DNA of 64,000 nt, from NCBI GenBank assembly GCA_013368315.1, contig JAACJM010000104.1, positions 62,001 through 126,000 of the forward strand, in the 5' to 3' direction. Positions within the stretch are counted from its first letter, which is position 1; the number at the start of each line of letters is the position of its first letter. The notes under the pieces are model-generated. The model saw only the letters and a program-made list of their open reading frames with translations, was not told where the DNA came from and made no database searches. A program made the translations under genes and the position numbers. Positions 10,234-20,214 of this stretch are shown piece by piece. This DNA is from Tetrapyrgos nigripes. Taxonomy: Eukaryota > Basidiomycota > Agaricomycetes > Agaricales > Campanellaceae.

Positions 10234-11445
10234 TCCTGATACTTTAGTATAAAGGGAGTGTATGGAGGTCATATAAATCCGTGAAGAGCTTATATAAGTC
10301 ATTTGCTAAGCAGCTTTTCGGCCGAGCAGCCTGTCTCAGTTCACGTGCCATGCCAAACACACGCATCGCAACTGTTGTTCATTATTTGTCAAACGTTTTG
10401 AGGTTCAACGAACAGTTCAGCTATAAAAGAGCGTTGACTGTGTGCTCCACCTCAGGGGCTGCCACCCATCGGTCAAGTGCAAAATCCGCGTTGCGTTTTT
10501 CAGATCTATTTAGGGGTATACTCTGCTGCAGCAAATGTTCTTCCATAGCTATGGTGCCTGTGGGGGGCTGTAGAGCTCTGCGGGTCATTATATGCCCATG
10601 AGCGATCATTCCCAACCCCAAAAAGTACACTACACGCTGTTGTTGCCCCTAGCACCCTAACTTTATCCTCTCTAGGAACCCATATGTTGCTCTTGCACCT
10701 TCTACCTTCATCTTGATCAATTTGGTCTACCGGGTTCGCACTTTTTTTTGGAAGGCTTTGGCACTGCTCGTGTGGCATCACTGCCAACTGCAATCCCGAA
10801 TCCTCATGCACCAAAGGAGGTCTATTCACAGCCAGAGAGACCCCTTGCTATACATAAGCGTAAGTCTGTCCAGTCTAGGTTACAGTCGTGGCGTGATTGA
10901 CTTTGCCAACCTAGTATTATCCAAGGATAGGGCGTACGCGTATATGACGCACCTTCATAATGGGTCGTTCGTTCGAGTTGTAGTGGCTGACTGGCGTTAC
11001 AAGCATTGTTGTTGTGAACATATTTCCTGTAAACATTTTAAGTAGACATTATCGATATCTAACGTTTTGTAGCGCATATGGTCCTTGAATTGGTCACTTT
11101 ACTGAATGGAATCTGTATATCGATTGTTTAATTGCAAGCCGTTGAAGATCAATTGTACTGTTTTCCATCCAACTGCCACTGTCCACTACACTTATAAATC
11201 CTCCGTGTCAGCTTCTCAATGTTGCGACTGACTGTGGTTCTCAATGGTCAAAAATTCTGCAACGGTAACGGACGTCCGATATTGCGCTGCATTCCGACTG
11301 GCTACAGGCACGTGGTGCGGGCACTCCTTAGAGTCTACCTCAGTCAGTGTACCCCTAATGTTTTTGTCTTGGAGTTATCACTTTGATTTTTTCCAGTCTA
11401 CAGCAGTATCGGGTTTGGCGGCCCTCCAGCGCCGCGCTATGCTAA
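10234..11445 (+). mobile_element. Helitron-like non-autonomous element, copy 2
   Basis: Starts TCCTGATACTTTAGTATAAA and ends with the same GCGGC/GCCGC hairpin and GCTATGCTAA. The first 100 bases and last 45 bases match copy 1, while the interior is largely different. No Rep/helicase coding is present. Confidence 0.5.
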
Positions 11446-12110
11446 ATATTAAGATAGGACGGGCCTGGGAAGAAACAATATTTACATAATCATTACTAAC
11501 CAGTGTCCCAACAAATCCCTAACCAGACGTCGGGGCCTGCGGCCCCGACCGAGCGAAGCTCGTCGTAATCTAAATGTGCATTCGGAACGAAAATGTATTG
11601 AAAAACTTTGCACGTTTTTAGGAACGAAAGTTATTGAGAATCTTACCATTTCTGTACAAGTATTCTACACTATAGGTCCTGCATGGGCTGACAACTTGAA
11701 TACAGTAGGAGAGATAAAACGTTCTCCTGAGAATCTTGATTTGTGGCTGCTGCTGCGCATTACTGCGCAATGATCCAGGACCCGAGCTTAATTGTCCAAA
11801 CCGATATCTCTATCAGTTTTTCTCCTCCTCTTTCTCCTTCTCCTCCTCTGAACCTTGTTATCGTGCAACCTAGGAGGTGGACAATGACTGAGGACTCGTT
11901 CGGTGAGCTCGTATAGGCTCTACATCACTGGCAAATCCTGCTGCAGCTAATCAAATTTTAATGCGCTGAACTTGACGTTAAGCGCTCGCTGATCGGAGAC
12001 AATCCTGCCACTGGCCAATGAGCCTGGATTCTTGAATTACCTCGGTCTTTAGAGGCATATCATTGCTGCTTACACTTATAGCCCTGCAAGTTTAATTCAA
12101 TTGAAGATGA
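11446..12110. other. Intergenic, no gene recognised
   Basis: No supported gene. It contains the double hairpin at 11526-11564 and a C/T-rich tract near 11820-11850. Confidence 0.5.
11526..11564. repeat. Adjacent perfect hairpins
   Basis: GTCGGGGCC-TGC-GGCCCCGAC (9-bp stem, 3-nt loop, 11529-11549) is followed directly by CGAGC-GAA-GCTCG (11550-11562). The second contains the GCGAAGC mini-hairpin known to be unusually stable in DNA. Confidence 0.7.
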
Positions 12111-12117
12111 GGTATAC

Positions 12118-12126
12118 ATATATAAA
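12118..12126 (+). promoter_or_regulatory. TATA box
   Basis: TATATAAAG about 80 bp before the ATG at 12203, followed by a C/T-rich leader, as in many fungal promoters. Confidence 0.5.
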
Positions 12127-12202
12127 GCACTAGCGAGTCCTCTTCCGTCTCACCACTCTTTCCATTCTCGACTTTTCCTCAGGAGACTATCATCCGATCT
12201 AA

Positions 12203-12497
12203 ATGCATCGAAACAAATCCTTCCCCTTCATCGCAATTCGAGTACTCTCAGCGTCATCACTGCTACTCGTCCTCGTGCCATTTATGCTTAGTGCTAGTAC
12301 CCTCTACGGTGCGTTCTCGTCCCGTTCTCCTTCATTGCTGTTGACTCCTCAGGATATTAACTGATGAGAAACCTTTCTTAGATACTGCAAACAACATGTA
12401 CCTTGGACTCACCTCCACAAACTGGGATTGGTACCTTGCCTCGTCACTACTACCTGTACCACTACAATTACCCGGACCATTATCTCCACGACACTGA
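12203..12497 (+). CDS. Small probably secreted protein, 73 aa (hypothetical)
   Basis: Two exons, 12203-12308 and 12382-12497, joined by a 73-bp GT..AG intron. Exon 1 encodes a basic start (MHRNKS) and a long hydrophobic stretch (SASSLLLVLVPFMLSAS) that looks like a signal peptide or single membrane segment. Exon 2 adds a short tail containing TNWDWYLAS and PLQLPGPLSP. A TATA box lies upstream. I do not recognise the protein. The convergent neighbour at 12729-13463 also encodes a small secreted-type product. The call rests on splice sites and promoter, not homology. Confidence 0.4.
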
Positions 12498-12728
12498 CCT
12501 CCACACGCTAAAGCCAAGGCCAAGGCCGTGATGGTACTAGTGGCACGCCGGTGGATCCGTATCTTGATTTCGTAGCACCATACGAAGCGATTCTTACGAT
12601 TTATTCCGATCGGATTCGCGAGCAACATTAGTTCAAAGTTTGACGGTACGACAATCTTCTCTAAGCTTGAACTCATAGCTACTAGACCTAACGAATTGAA
12701 TATATTCTAATCTAATCTACAGGCTAAC

Positions 12729-13463
12729 TCAAGCCGACCCCATACCCTTAACCGTACCCTTTCCAGAACCAGGTGGTACTTTTCCAGAGTTACCATTAGA
12801 AGCTCCAGTACCGCTTGTTGGCGACTTTCCGTTCGATGGAACTTTGCCAGTGTTCCCTGACCCAGTCGAGCCTGAACCCGAGTCCACTAATGGCCCCTTC
12901 CCAGAAGACGATCCCGAGCCTGAGCTTGGGCTCGTCGATGTTCCCTTCCCACCAGCACCAGGGCCGAGAAAATCCGCTCTATCCTGTTCAACCTCCTTAA
13001 GCAGCATCGCATTGGCGGTTACTTTAGCGACTGTGGTAGCGTATGTTTGTCTACATAGGATGGAAATTTCGAAATCAGATGAATGATCATAAACTGACAA
13101 CAAATTATAAGCAAAGTGTAAGTGTGAGTACTTACGTCGCAACATTCTTGGCTACACTTCCGGGTGGTGGCAATTTAGCATTCGCGCCACCTGAGCCGGA
13201 GCCTGACCCTGGGGCTTTCGTTGGGACGGTACTCGTTGTCCTATAGGTAAGTATTGCATCAGTCATGAAATTTTGGTAAGCATTTATCATATATCATAGA
13301 TAATCATTTATTTAGCAGGGAAAAGGGGAAACTTGCAAGAATGAACTTACGGAGCCGTCTTTGCCACCGTCTTTGTCGCCGCAGGCTCAGCCAGAGAGCT
13401 CGTTGAAAGCAACAAGGCAATCAGTGCGACGGCGATCAGCTTGGGGAGTGTGCTAAAGAACAT
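12729..13463 (-). CDS. Small secreted Gly/Ser/Pro-rich protein, 179 aa (hypothetical)
   Basis: Three exons on the minus strand: 13463-13351, 13240-13136, 13050-12729, with canonical introns of 110 and 85 bp and consistent phase (540 nt). The N-terminus (MFFSTLPKLIAVALIALLL, then STSSLAEP) is a classical signal peptide with a likely cut after SLA. A short Thr/Ala/Pro segment, a helical piece (VAKVTANAMLLKEVEQDRADF) and a low-complexity tail of SG, GSG, GKG and TGS repeats follow. The ATG at 13463 was chosen because the longer frame starts with TTG and a TATAAAA lies at 13556-13562. Function unknown; it could be a cell-wall or matrix protein. Confidence 0.55.
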
Positions 13464-13555
13464 GATAATGTATGAGGAGATCGAGATGGATAGGTTTGTG
13501 GAAGCAAGACAGAAAGTGACCAGCACTGTGGAGAGCTTCAATGGCCGCGGTGTGG

Positions 13556-13562
13556 TTTTATA
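13556..13562 (-). promoter_or_regulatory. TATA box
   Basis: TATAAAA on the minus strand about 95 bp upstream of the ATG at 13463. Confidence 0.5.
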
Positions 13563-13735
13563 CGTACGTTGATCATCAGCCTAAATGAGTCTGACCAGTC
13601 CTGCTAGCCAAGCAGTGAGGAGTTTGTAATGTAAGTCTCTGGCTCGCTGTCAGTGTGACAGTGGCTCTGGTTCCACGAGGCTCTGAAAATGAACATTATA
13701 ATTAAATCGAGCCTGCCCAACTTCACGAAAGTGGC

Positions 13736-13929
13736 AATTGCGCATCGGTGCGTCGGTAGCCACCCCAACGGTGATCGCTCGCCACGTCGATGGTTTACAA
13801 CGCAATTAATATCCTAATATACCTTTACTAGGAATTGCGCATCGGTGCGTTGGTAGCCACGCCAACGGTGATCGCTCGCCACGTCGATGGTTTACAACGC
13901 AATTAATATCCTAATATACTTTTACTAGG
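13736..13929 (+). repeat. 97-bp tandem duplication
   Basis: Two adjacent copies (13736-13832, 13833-13929) differ at only a few bases. Each starts AATTGCGCATCGGTGCGT and ends TTTACTAGG. Each contains GGTAGCCAC...GATCGCTCGCCACGTCG and the pair looks recent. Confidence 0.9.
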
Positions 13930-14690
13930 ATTTTTGTATTTTATCTCGTACGATATTGTATACTGAGCTCAACTGAGATCAGCACAGGATAATCACTGAT
14001 TGTCAGCATGTTAAGTCCGGATCAGCGCGATCGTCGCTATATTACTCTATTTACTTGAAGAACAATGGTGGTGCCAGAAAATCCTCGACGTTCTGAAGAT
14101 CGACGCCAAGATGTTTGAAGGTCAAAGACGACTTGTATGCATCGACGAGTTCGCGCGAGTACATTATCCGGAGAAAAATCTGTCTGCGTTCAACGGATGA
14201 ATCACGAATGTAGTACGTGGCAGCCACTGCAATCGTAACGCAAGGAAGCTTAGAGAATGGAGTGTGCAGGCAAAGGCGAAGGTAGATTGTCATGGTAATC
14301 CTTCGGAAACCATACCATTCTCCATCCGTCGAAGTAGCTTGGCATCATATGCATCATAAGTGCGCATCTCAATCACTTATCGCATATAAGGTGACGTGAA
14401 CAGCATTCATGGGCGGGCAAACTAAATTGTGTACGGCGCTGATGGCTCAAAACAACGTCGAACTGAACGATCACCGACTACTTCAAGTCACTATTTGCCT
14501 GACTCGGAGTATTCAAGCTATGATATCCATAGAAATGAAGGAGTTCCTTAGGGAACGAAAATCTAAGCCACATCCAAGACAAAGTGCCAACTAAGCCCGC
14601 ACTGAGCTTTTGTCTACGCACCGGTATACTTCCCGCCACAGACGGTGTTGACCTGTCACTGTTCATTTTGTTCAAGGCTACCTCAGATAT
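13930..14690. other. Intergenic, no gene supported
   Basis: Only an 80-codon minus-strand frame (14051-14293) without recognisable features or introns. Confidence 0.5.
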
Positions 14691-14691
14691 G

Positions 14692-14698
14692 TATAAAT
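14692..14698 (+). promoter_or_regulatory. TATA box
   Basis: TATAAAT about 115 bp upstream of the ATG at 14809, followed by a pyrimidine-rich leader. Confidence 0.5.
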
Positions 14699-14808
14699 AC
14701 CTGTTGTACTTTTCTCTGGGGACCCAGAGCAAAGCTGGTCTTCTCTCCTTTCATCTCTCCTTTCATCTATAGCTTGCATCGCACTCAGGAAGTGTTCCAT
14801 CTATCAGT

Positions 14809-15881
14809 ATGAAGTACTGCCAGATTACTCATGCGCTTTTGACGCTGTCCGCACTTGCTTATACTGTGTGTGCGTTGCCTCATCGGTACCGGTAAGCACG
14901 AGTATCCGTGAGCCCATCCCGTTAACTCGTAGTAATCTTTTTATTTCAAGCGCCATTATATCTGGGGATTTCCAAGATCTCAATACGACTAATGTCCAAG
15001 ATACTGCTCTCGCAAAGCGTTTCCCTCCGTCCAATCCTCCCCCAGCTCAATTCATCGCCACCTTTAACATGGGTGGAACTCCGACTCAGTTTACCTTAGT
15101 ACATGTCAATGGAGGCACCACCGGTGTCATTTACCGTGTACAAGGTGGCTTCCCGGTTCGGCACCCCACTGGGCAGGTTGTCAATGTCCCAGCTCTTGCC
15201 AAAGCAATCAATTCGAGTCCAGGATGGAACGGGCAACCCGAAGCCCAACGACTTGGCATTGTGAGTAATTGCGCAGAAATGCAATTATACAAGCAGACTA
15301 AATTAAAATGAAAATAACATACAGGCCCAACAACTCTTTTTTTACGGTGCTGATCAGACTGGCCGAAATTGGATCATCATGAAAGATATGACTGCAGCGG
15401 GCTATTTCTCCCTTGAAACTTGGATGCAGCAGGCGGCCAATAACCCTCAAAGACAAATGGCTACCTTGATTGGAGCGAACCGAGGTTTCATCCAGACATC
15501 AATAAGATATTTGCAAGGTGGAATGCTGTGTGTAGTACCCATCTTAATGGATTCTTCCCACTTAAAATGCTCCCAGATACTCCGACGTCAACCACCGGAA
15601 CTTCTTTCTTGCTGACCCTGTAGACATACTCAATCCGGAGACTGATGCATTGATGGAAGTGCGATTTGGGGCAGTGAGTAACGCTTCATAATTTTGCGGA
15701 GACACGATTTTAACGATCTTGAATTCCATAGAGCGATTTCATTGACTTTGACCCGGCTGGCGCTTTGATGCCGCATACGTTTGCTGAGTTTGGGGGGCAA
15801 GCAAATTTTGGTAAAATGAAGAGAGCCCAATTTCTTGATGAGATGAAAAGTACTTACCCCAATCTACCATGGCCTCAATAG
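14809..15881 (+). CDS. Secreted protein with a protein-kinase-like catalytic loop, 280 aa
   Basis: Five exons: 14809-14891, 14951-15260, 15325-15527, 15577-15673, 15732-15881, with introns of 49-64 bp and consistent phase (843 nt). The N-terminus (MKYCQITHALLTLSALAYTV, then CALPHR) is a signal peptide ending near CAL-PHR. A cluster YSDVNHRNFFLAD (D202, N206) followed by ASDFIDFDPAG (D236 or D238) mirrors the H-x-D-x4-N and DFx segments of protein kinases, and NWIIMKDM could be the hinge. A glycine-rich loop and the VAIK lysine are not clearly visible. The fold assignment is inference; substrate and partners are unknown. The last exon overlaps a sequence repeated downstream (16293-16466), where the end FLDEMKSTYPNLPWPQ is again readable. 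Confidence 0.6.
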
Positions 15882-16512
15882 AGCCGTCGGTAGCTTGCTG
15901 GCGTTTTAATCCCTTCATATATTTACTTCGCAAATTATTCTCAATTGGAGATTTCTGTTGTGATTCTAATTTCGTCTGTAAGCATTTCGTGACCTTGAGA
16001 CGGGCATAGTTGAGCAAGCTCACCGTTCCAGACGAGGGAAATGACGTGGGCCATCGTTGCGCGTGGCACAATAACTGTGAAGAGACTGGATTTTGCGGAT
16101 TGAATCGAAGACCCATGTGGCACCTCAGACAGTACAGCAATTGCCGAAATCCAGATCGGAATGAAAAAGCTAACCGAACCGGTGGACGATTTCAGCATAA
16201 CAAACAGTAGATTTGTTAAGAACGAGTCCCTTAAAAGGGCGTCGTGATTCCAGAATAGAGTGGGGTAAGTACTTCTAATCTCGTCAAGCCATTTTCTTGA
16301 TGAGATGAAAAGTACTTACCCCAATCTACCGTGGCCTCAATGAAGGCGTCGGTGGCTTGCTGGCACTTTGATCTCTTCCCATATTTACTTAGTAGATTAT
16401 TCTCAATTTGAGATTTCGGTTGTGATTCTGCTGTCATCTGTAAGCATTTCATGACCTTGAGGCGGGCTCACTGTTTCAGATTCTAGAATAGATTGGGGTA
16501 GGTACTTCTCAT
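15831..16512. repeat. Duplicated gene-end segments in direct and inverted orientation
   Basis: The segment 15831-16005 (starting TTTCTTGATGAGATGAAAAG) is repeated directly at 16293-16466. Inverted partners of its first 30 bases occur at 16255-16290 and 16485-16512 (GATTGGGGTAGGTACTTCTC). The result is two adjacent foldback units, about 457 and 226 bp. They may be small inverted-repeat elements or rearranged copies of the 3' exon of the preceding gene. Confidence 0.6.
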
Positions 16513-16882
16513 CTACTAGTGATTCACGGCCTGAAAACGGCCGTCTTCTGACACCCACCTCTCTAGCCACTTCCAGCAAATTATGGGTGGATCTCCAAGA
16601 CATGTTCTAGACGTAACTTTGGCCGTAGAATCCGAGTTTGTAGGTCCTGTGGCTGTGCAGACTACCCCTGACCCGCTACAAGCCAAACATCCACTTTCTG
16701 ACAGCGAGTTAGCCTGTAACAGGTCAGGGATGATCTGCACAGCCACAGGACCTACAAATTCGGATTCTACGGCCAAAATTACGTCTAGAACATGTCTTGG
16801 AGATCCACCCATAATTTGCTGGAAGTGGCTAGAGAGGTGGGTGTCAGAAGACGGCCGTTTTTGGGCCGTGAATAGCTAGTAG
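16513..16882. mobile_element. Long-inverted-repeat MITE, copy 1
   Basis: Near-perfect palindrome with arms of about 170 bp (16513-16686 and 16711-16882) around a centre of about 24 bases. Termini CTACTAGTGATTCACGGCC and GGCCGTGAATAGCTAGTAG. The 98-aa frames on both strands here are palindrome artefacts. No clear target duplication. Confidence 0.75.
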
Positions 16883-17150
16883 TGTATAGGACCAGTATTT
16901 ATAGTGCAAAATGCGAGTCAGCTAATCAGTATTTGAGCGAGGTGTTGTGCTCGGTCCATGTACATGGCTTCCCCGACTGGGATCACCCCAAATCTTATTT
17001 GCCAGCCACTTTTAGGCATCCTAACTTGATTTTTATATCACGGAAAGTTGCCTACAGTGGTCGTTAGAATACAGAAATGGGGGAAAGCCAACTGGACTGA
17101 AAGTCGGGTTTGGGCAGCACCACACGCCGGGTTCTGGTTTCCCTCAAGAA

Positions 17151-17432
17151 TGACGGGTGGGTCTCCAAGGCATGTTATAGACGTAATTCTAGCCATAGAA
17201 TCCGAATTTGTAGGTCCTGTGTTGTACAGATCAGCCCTAAGGCCCAGTACAGGCCAACTCGCCGTCGGAGGGTGGATGTTTGGCTTGTAGCGGGTCAGGG
17301 GTGGTCTGCACAGCCACGGAACCTATAAATTCGGATTCTACGGCCAAAATTACGTCTAGAACATGTCTTGAACATCCACCCATAATTTGCTGGAAGCGGC
17401 TAGAGAGAGGGAGGGAGGGGCTGTCTTCTGGT
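17151..17432. mobile_element. Long-inverted-repeat MITE, diverged or truncated copy 2
   Basis: Same family as 16513-16882. Left arm about 17151-17230 (GGGTGGGTCTCCAAGGCATG), right arm about 17290-17432. Outer ends are degraded. Confidence 0.65.
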
Positions 17433-17761
17433 CCTTCGTACAGTGGGGACTCAAGGCAGAAAGAATTCGCTTTGTCCTCGGCGTAGCATATGCATTGGAG
17501 CCTACTCTTACGCGGAACCCTACGATTCACGTGCGTTGCCTCTACAAATCCGCGCCAGCTACTCAGTTGCAAGGAAGTCGGATATCGGAGCCCATATCGA
17601 TGCGCTGAAGCTCTTTTCGCTCTCACTCCCGAGACCATTGACACGGACACCTTTCTCCCGCATCTCCTCGTCATTTCCCAACTACACGACAACCCCAATC
17701 CATTCTTCTTTCCTTCTCTCAATCACCATCTCACCGACTACCACGTAGTTCATCGGAGAGG

Positions 17762-17772
17762 GTAGGTATAAC
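17762..17772. repeat. 11-bp target duplication, left copy (GTAGGTATAAC)
   Basis: Exact 11-base match to 19034-19044. Confidence 0.75.
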
Positions 17773-19033
17773 CAGTAGAATGAATTTTGCGTTTACACCT
17801 CGCGTTTATGTAAACGCTTAGCGCTTAGCGTTTACCTTGCGTCTCACGGTAAACGCGCGCGTCTACATACCGTGCGTTTACACTGTGTATGGCACCTAGA
17901 TTTTTGCGTCCAGGTGCATCCACCATGTGCATCCAGCAGAGTCCGTGCATCCAGTCGATCTGTCCAGTGGGTCCAGTGGCTGTGTTAAGCCTAATTTTAC
18001 CAAAGATGGTTACACTTCGCGAATACTCCTCGCTGTGTATTCTTGCTTATCACCCGTACTTTTGATTATTTCTGGCATGTTGTACTGGTTTGATATCTCC
18101 AAGCTGCGTTTCTGAGGCTATAGAGCTCAAACCCCTATCTTAGCTACCCGCGGGTAGCTATAACTTTCTAAATCACACAAAATGTACTGAAAGTAATAAT
18201 AATATACAGGGTATTTCATGGCATAAAATACATACTAGCTAGCTAGTCTAGTTGTCTCAGTAGGTCATCTTCAAATTGGTCGTATAATATCCCTCGAAAT
18301 CCGCTAAGAGCAACAACTTCATTCGAGACGCGTGGGAAAGTTGTCGGATGTTGCGGCTATCGCAGCCATTTTATGATGGCTAAGCTGTGGAAAATGACTT
18401 GAAAATGACAGTGCGTAAACGCTATGTAAACGCAAATGTAAACGCAGGTGGAACGTCATGTAGACGCTAGCGTTTACTTTGCGTTTACACGTGCGTTTAC
18501 CACACGTCTCGCGTTTCAAAATTTGTGTTTACATCAACGCTTTGCGTTCACATTGACGTGTTGCGTTTACAACAATTTTTGAAAGTTTGAGTAATAATAA
18601 AGTATATTTGATGGAATTTTGATCAGCATATACTTGGTTCAAGAGTGTTTCTTGCTTATATATGAAAATCTAAAGCTACAAGTCTGAAGTCACTAGCTTG
18701 GGAGTGAAGTTTGTACATTATACACATGATATAATACTGGGATGGCTTTTTGGAACACCAAGAACCCGTTTCCAAGTTGTATTTAGATGCAAGGCTACGT
18801 TTGAGACAGGTCAAATCACAAAGGATATTTACTGATTAGATTCTACATAAGTAACTACTTATTGATTTCAGGTTGGCCATCTTCAATCAGTCTACCTTGG
18901 CCTGGATGATATGAAACGCATGATGTAAACGCAAAAGTGAGCCAAGTGTAAACGCAAAATGCAAAAATGTAGACGCTCGCGTTTACGTGCGTTTACATGA
19001 AACGCACGGTGTAAACGCAAAATTACATAGACC
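17773..19033. mobile_element. Non-autonomous DNA element with GCGTTTAC terminal arrays, MULE-like (inferred)
   Basis: Flanked by an 11-bp duplication. A perfect 17-bp inverted repeat (AATTTTGCGTTTACACC at 17783-17799 and its complement at 19008-19024) lies 10 bp inside each end. Clusters of GCGTTTAC/GTAAACGC lie at about 17788-17880, 18410-18575 and 18925-19020. Known: 9-11-bp duplications are typical of Mutator-like elements. No coding region was found in the 1.26 kb. Confidence 0.65.
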
Positions 19034-19044
19034 GTAGGTATAAC
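19034..19044. repeat. 11-bp target duplication, right copy (GTAGGTATAAC)
   Basis: Exact match to 17762-17772. Confidence 0.75.
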
Positions 19045-19675
19045 TTTAGGCGCCGTTGGTACCTAATTCTAGCTCTCTCTTCATGAGATTATTCAAGTGC
19101 TATCATCCAGGTCTTCATCGATATATCAGACTGCGGTTCCTCACAAACCAGGTACAATCTTGGGTGCCGTTGGTAGCACTTGTAGCAGATAAAGACAAAC
19201 TCGCTTACCAGTGTCCAGGTACTGAAAGGTGTACTTTTATTCAGATCTCGGAGTGTCCAGGCCTCAACTTTCCTGTGCATCATATATCAATCACTTTTTG
19301 GCAATGTTATCAAACCCTTTATAGGACCAATCTTCCTTTTTAAGAAAACTACAAGTGAGCGACCATCGCTTCGCTCCGGCTTGCCTGACAATGTTGTCAT
19401 CAGGCACACACTTTAAGAGAAACGATAGAGTGGTCCAAAGTAAATAATACTCTATACCAATACTGGGGAAAGGGGCCACTGCTTCGCATGGCAAATTACG
19501 AGGCCTCTTTCCCTCAATAAAGTCTACTAATATCACAATATTCTTACATTAAGTATGTAATTGCTACTGTCAGAGTATTATCAGAAAAATAAGTATGGTA
19601 TTAAGCATAACAGTGGATGAAGAGCAGTGAACACTGATTGCAGTTTAAACAGACTGCACTTATCTGTGCACAATC
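19045..19675. other. No gene recognised
   Basis: Short frames only, none with domain or splice support. Confidence 0.45.
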
Positions 19676-19679
19676 ATTG

Positions 19680-20210
19680 TGTGGTAATATTTTTCGAGAC
19701 ACATTTTGGCTTCCCTCAGGTATATAGTCTCCGATTACCCACTGGCAACCAACCGGAGGGAACATTGGTAAAACTGGGTCTGGCTCCAGCAACATGCATA
19801 TGAGATGGGGAGAAGGAGGGCAAAGCAAAGAGAGGGAGTCAATGCTCAACTATTGACTACAGTCTGGACTATATGTTTTGGGTTTAGCTGATTGACACCG
19901 GTCAATCAATAAGTAGATCAGACCTTGCCGGAATATGCCGTTGCCTGATGGCATCTGGCCACAGTTGGCCGTTTCCAGCCTTGCCATTCTGGGTGGCAAA
20001 CACCCTGTAGGAATCTTTCCTCGGTTATCTGTTGACCGCGGTATAGACTGGCATTGACAGAGTCCAGACTTTGGTTTGAACTGACAGGTATTAGTTAGTC
20101 TATGACCAACCCTGGTATTGTGTAGGTTGAAAAGTGCAGGAATCATGAGCAGAACACTGGTGAAGGGACCTGGGCGCGGTGAGGAACGGGGAGAAGACAA
20201 GGACACATTG
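19680..20210 (-). pseudogene. Degenerate glyoxal oxidase C-terminal fragment
   Basis: On the minus strand, frame-shifted pieces align with the order of the glyoxal oxidase at 22749-24815. MARLETANCGQMPSGN (about 19930-19980) corresponds to its PRLYHSTSSLTPNG segment, SPSHMHVAGARPSFTNVP (about 19750-19805) to SPPYMEKPRPTYTGLP, and IPEGSQNVSRK (about 19695-19730) to LPAGAKNVSGK. Stops and frame changes separate the pieces, and the YH copper-ligand pair is not preserved. It is an old, separate copy rather than a recent duplicate. Assigned by eye, so moderate to low confidence. Confidence 0.4.
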
Positions 20211-20214
20211 GTTA

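Noticed and set aside
12332..12676. Minus-strand 114-codon ORF
   Set aside because: It overlaps the better-supported plus-strand gene with promoter and intron at 12203-12497.
16516..16879. Two 98-aa ORFs on opposite strands with almost the same protein
   Set aside because: They are the two arms of one long palindrome read on both strands, not genes.
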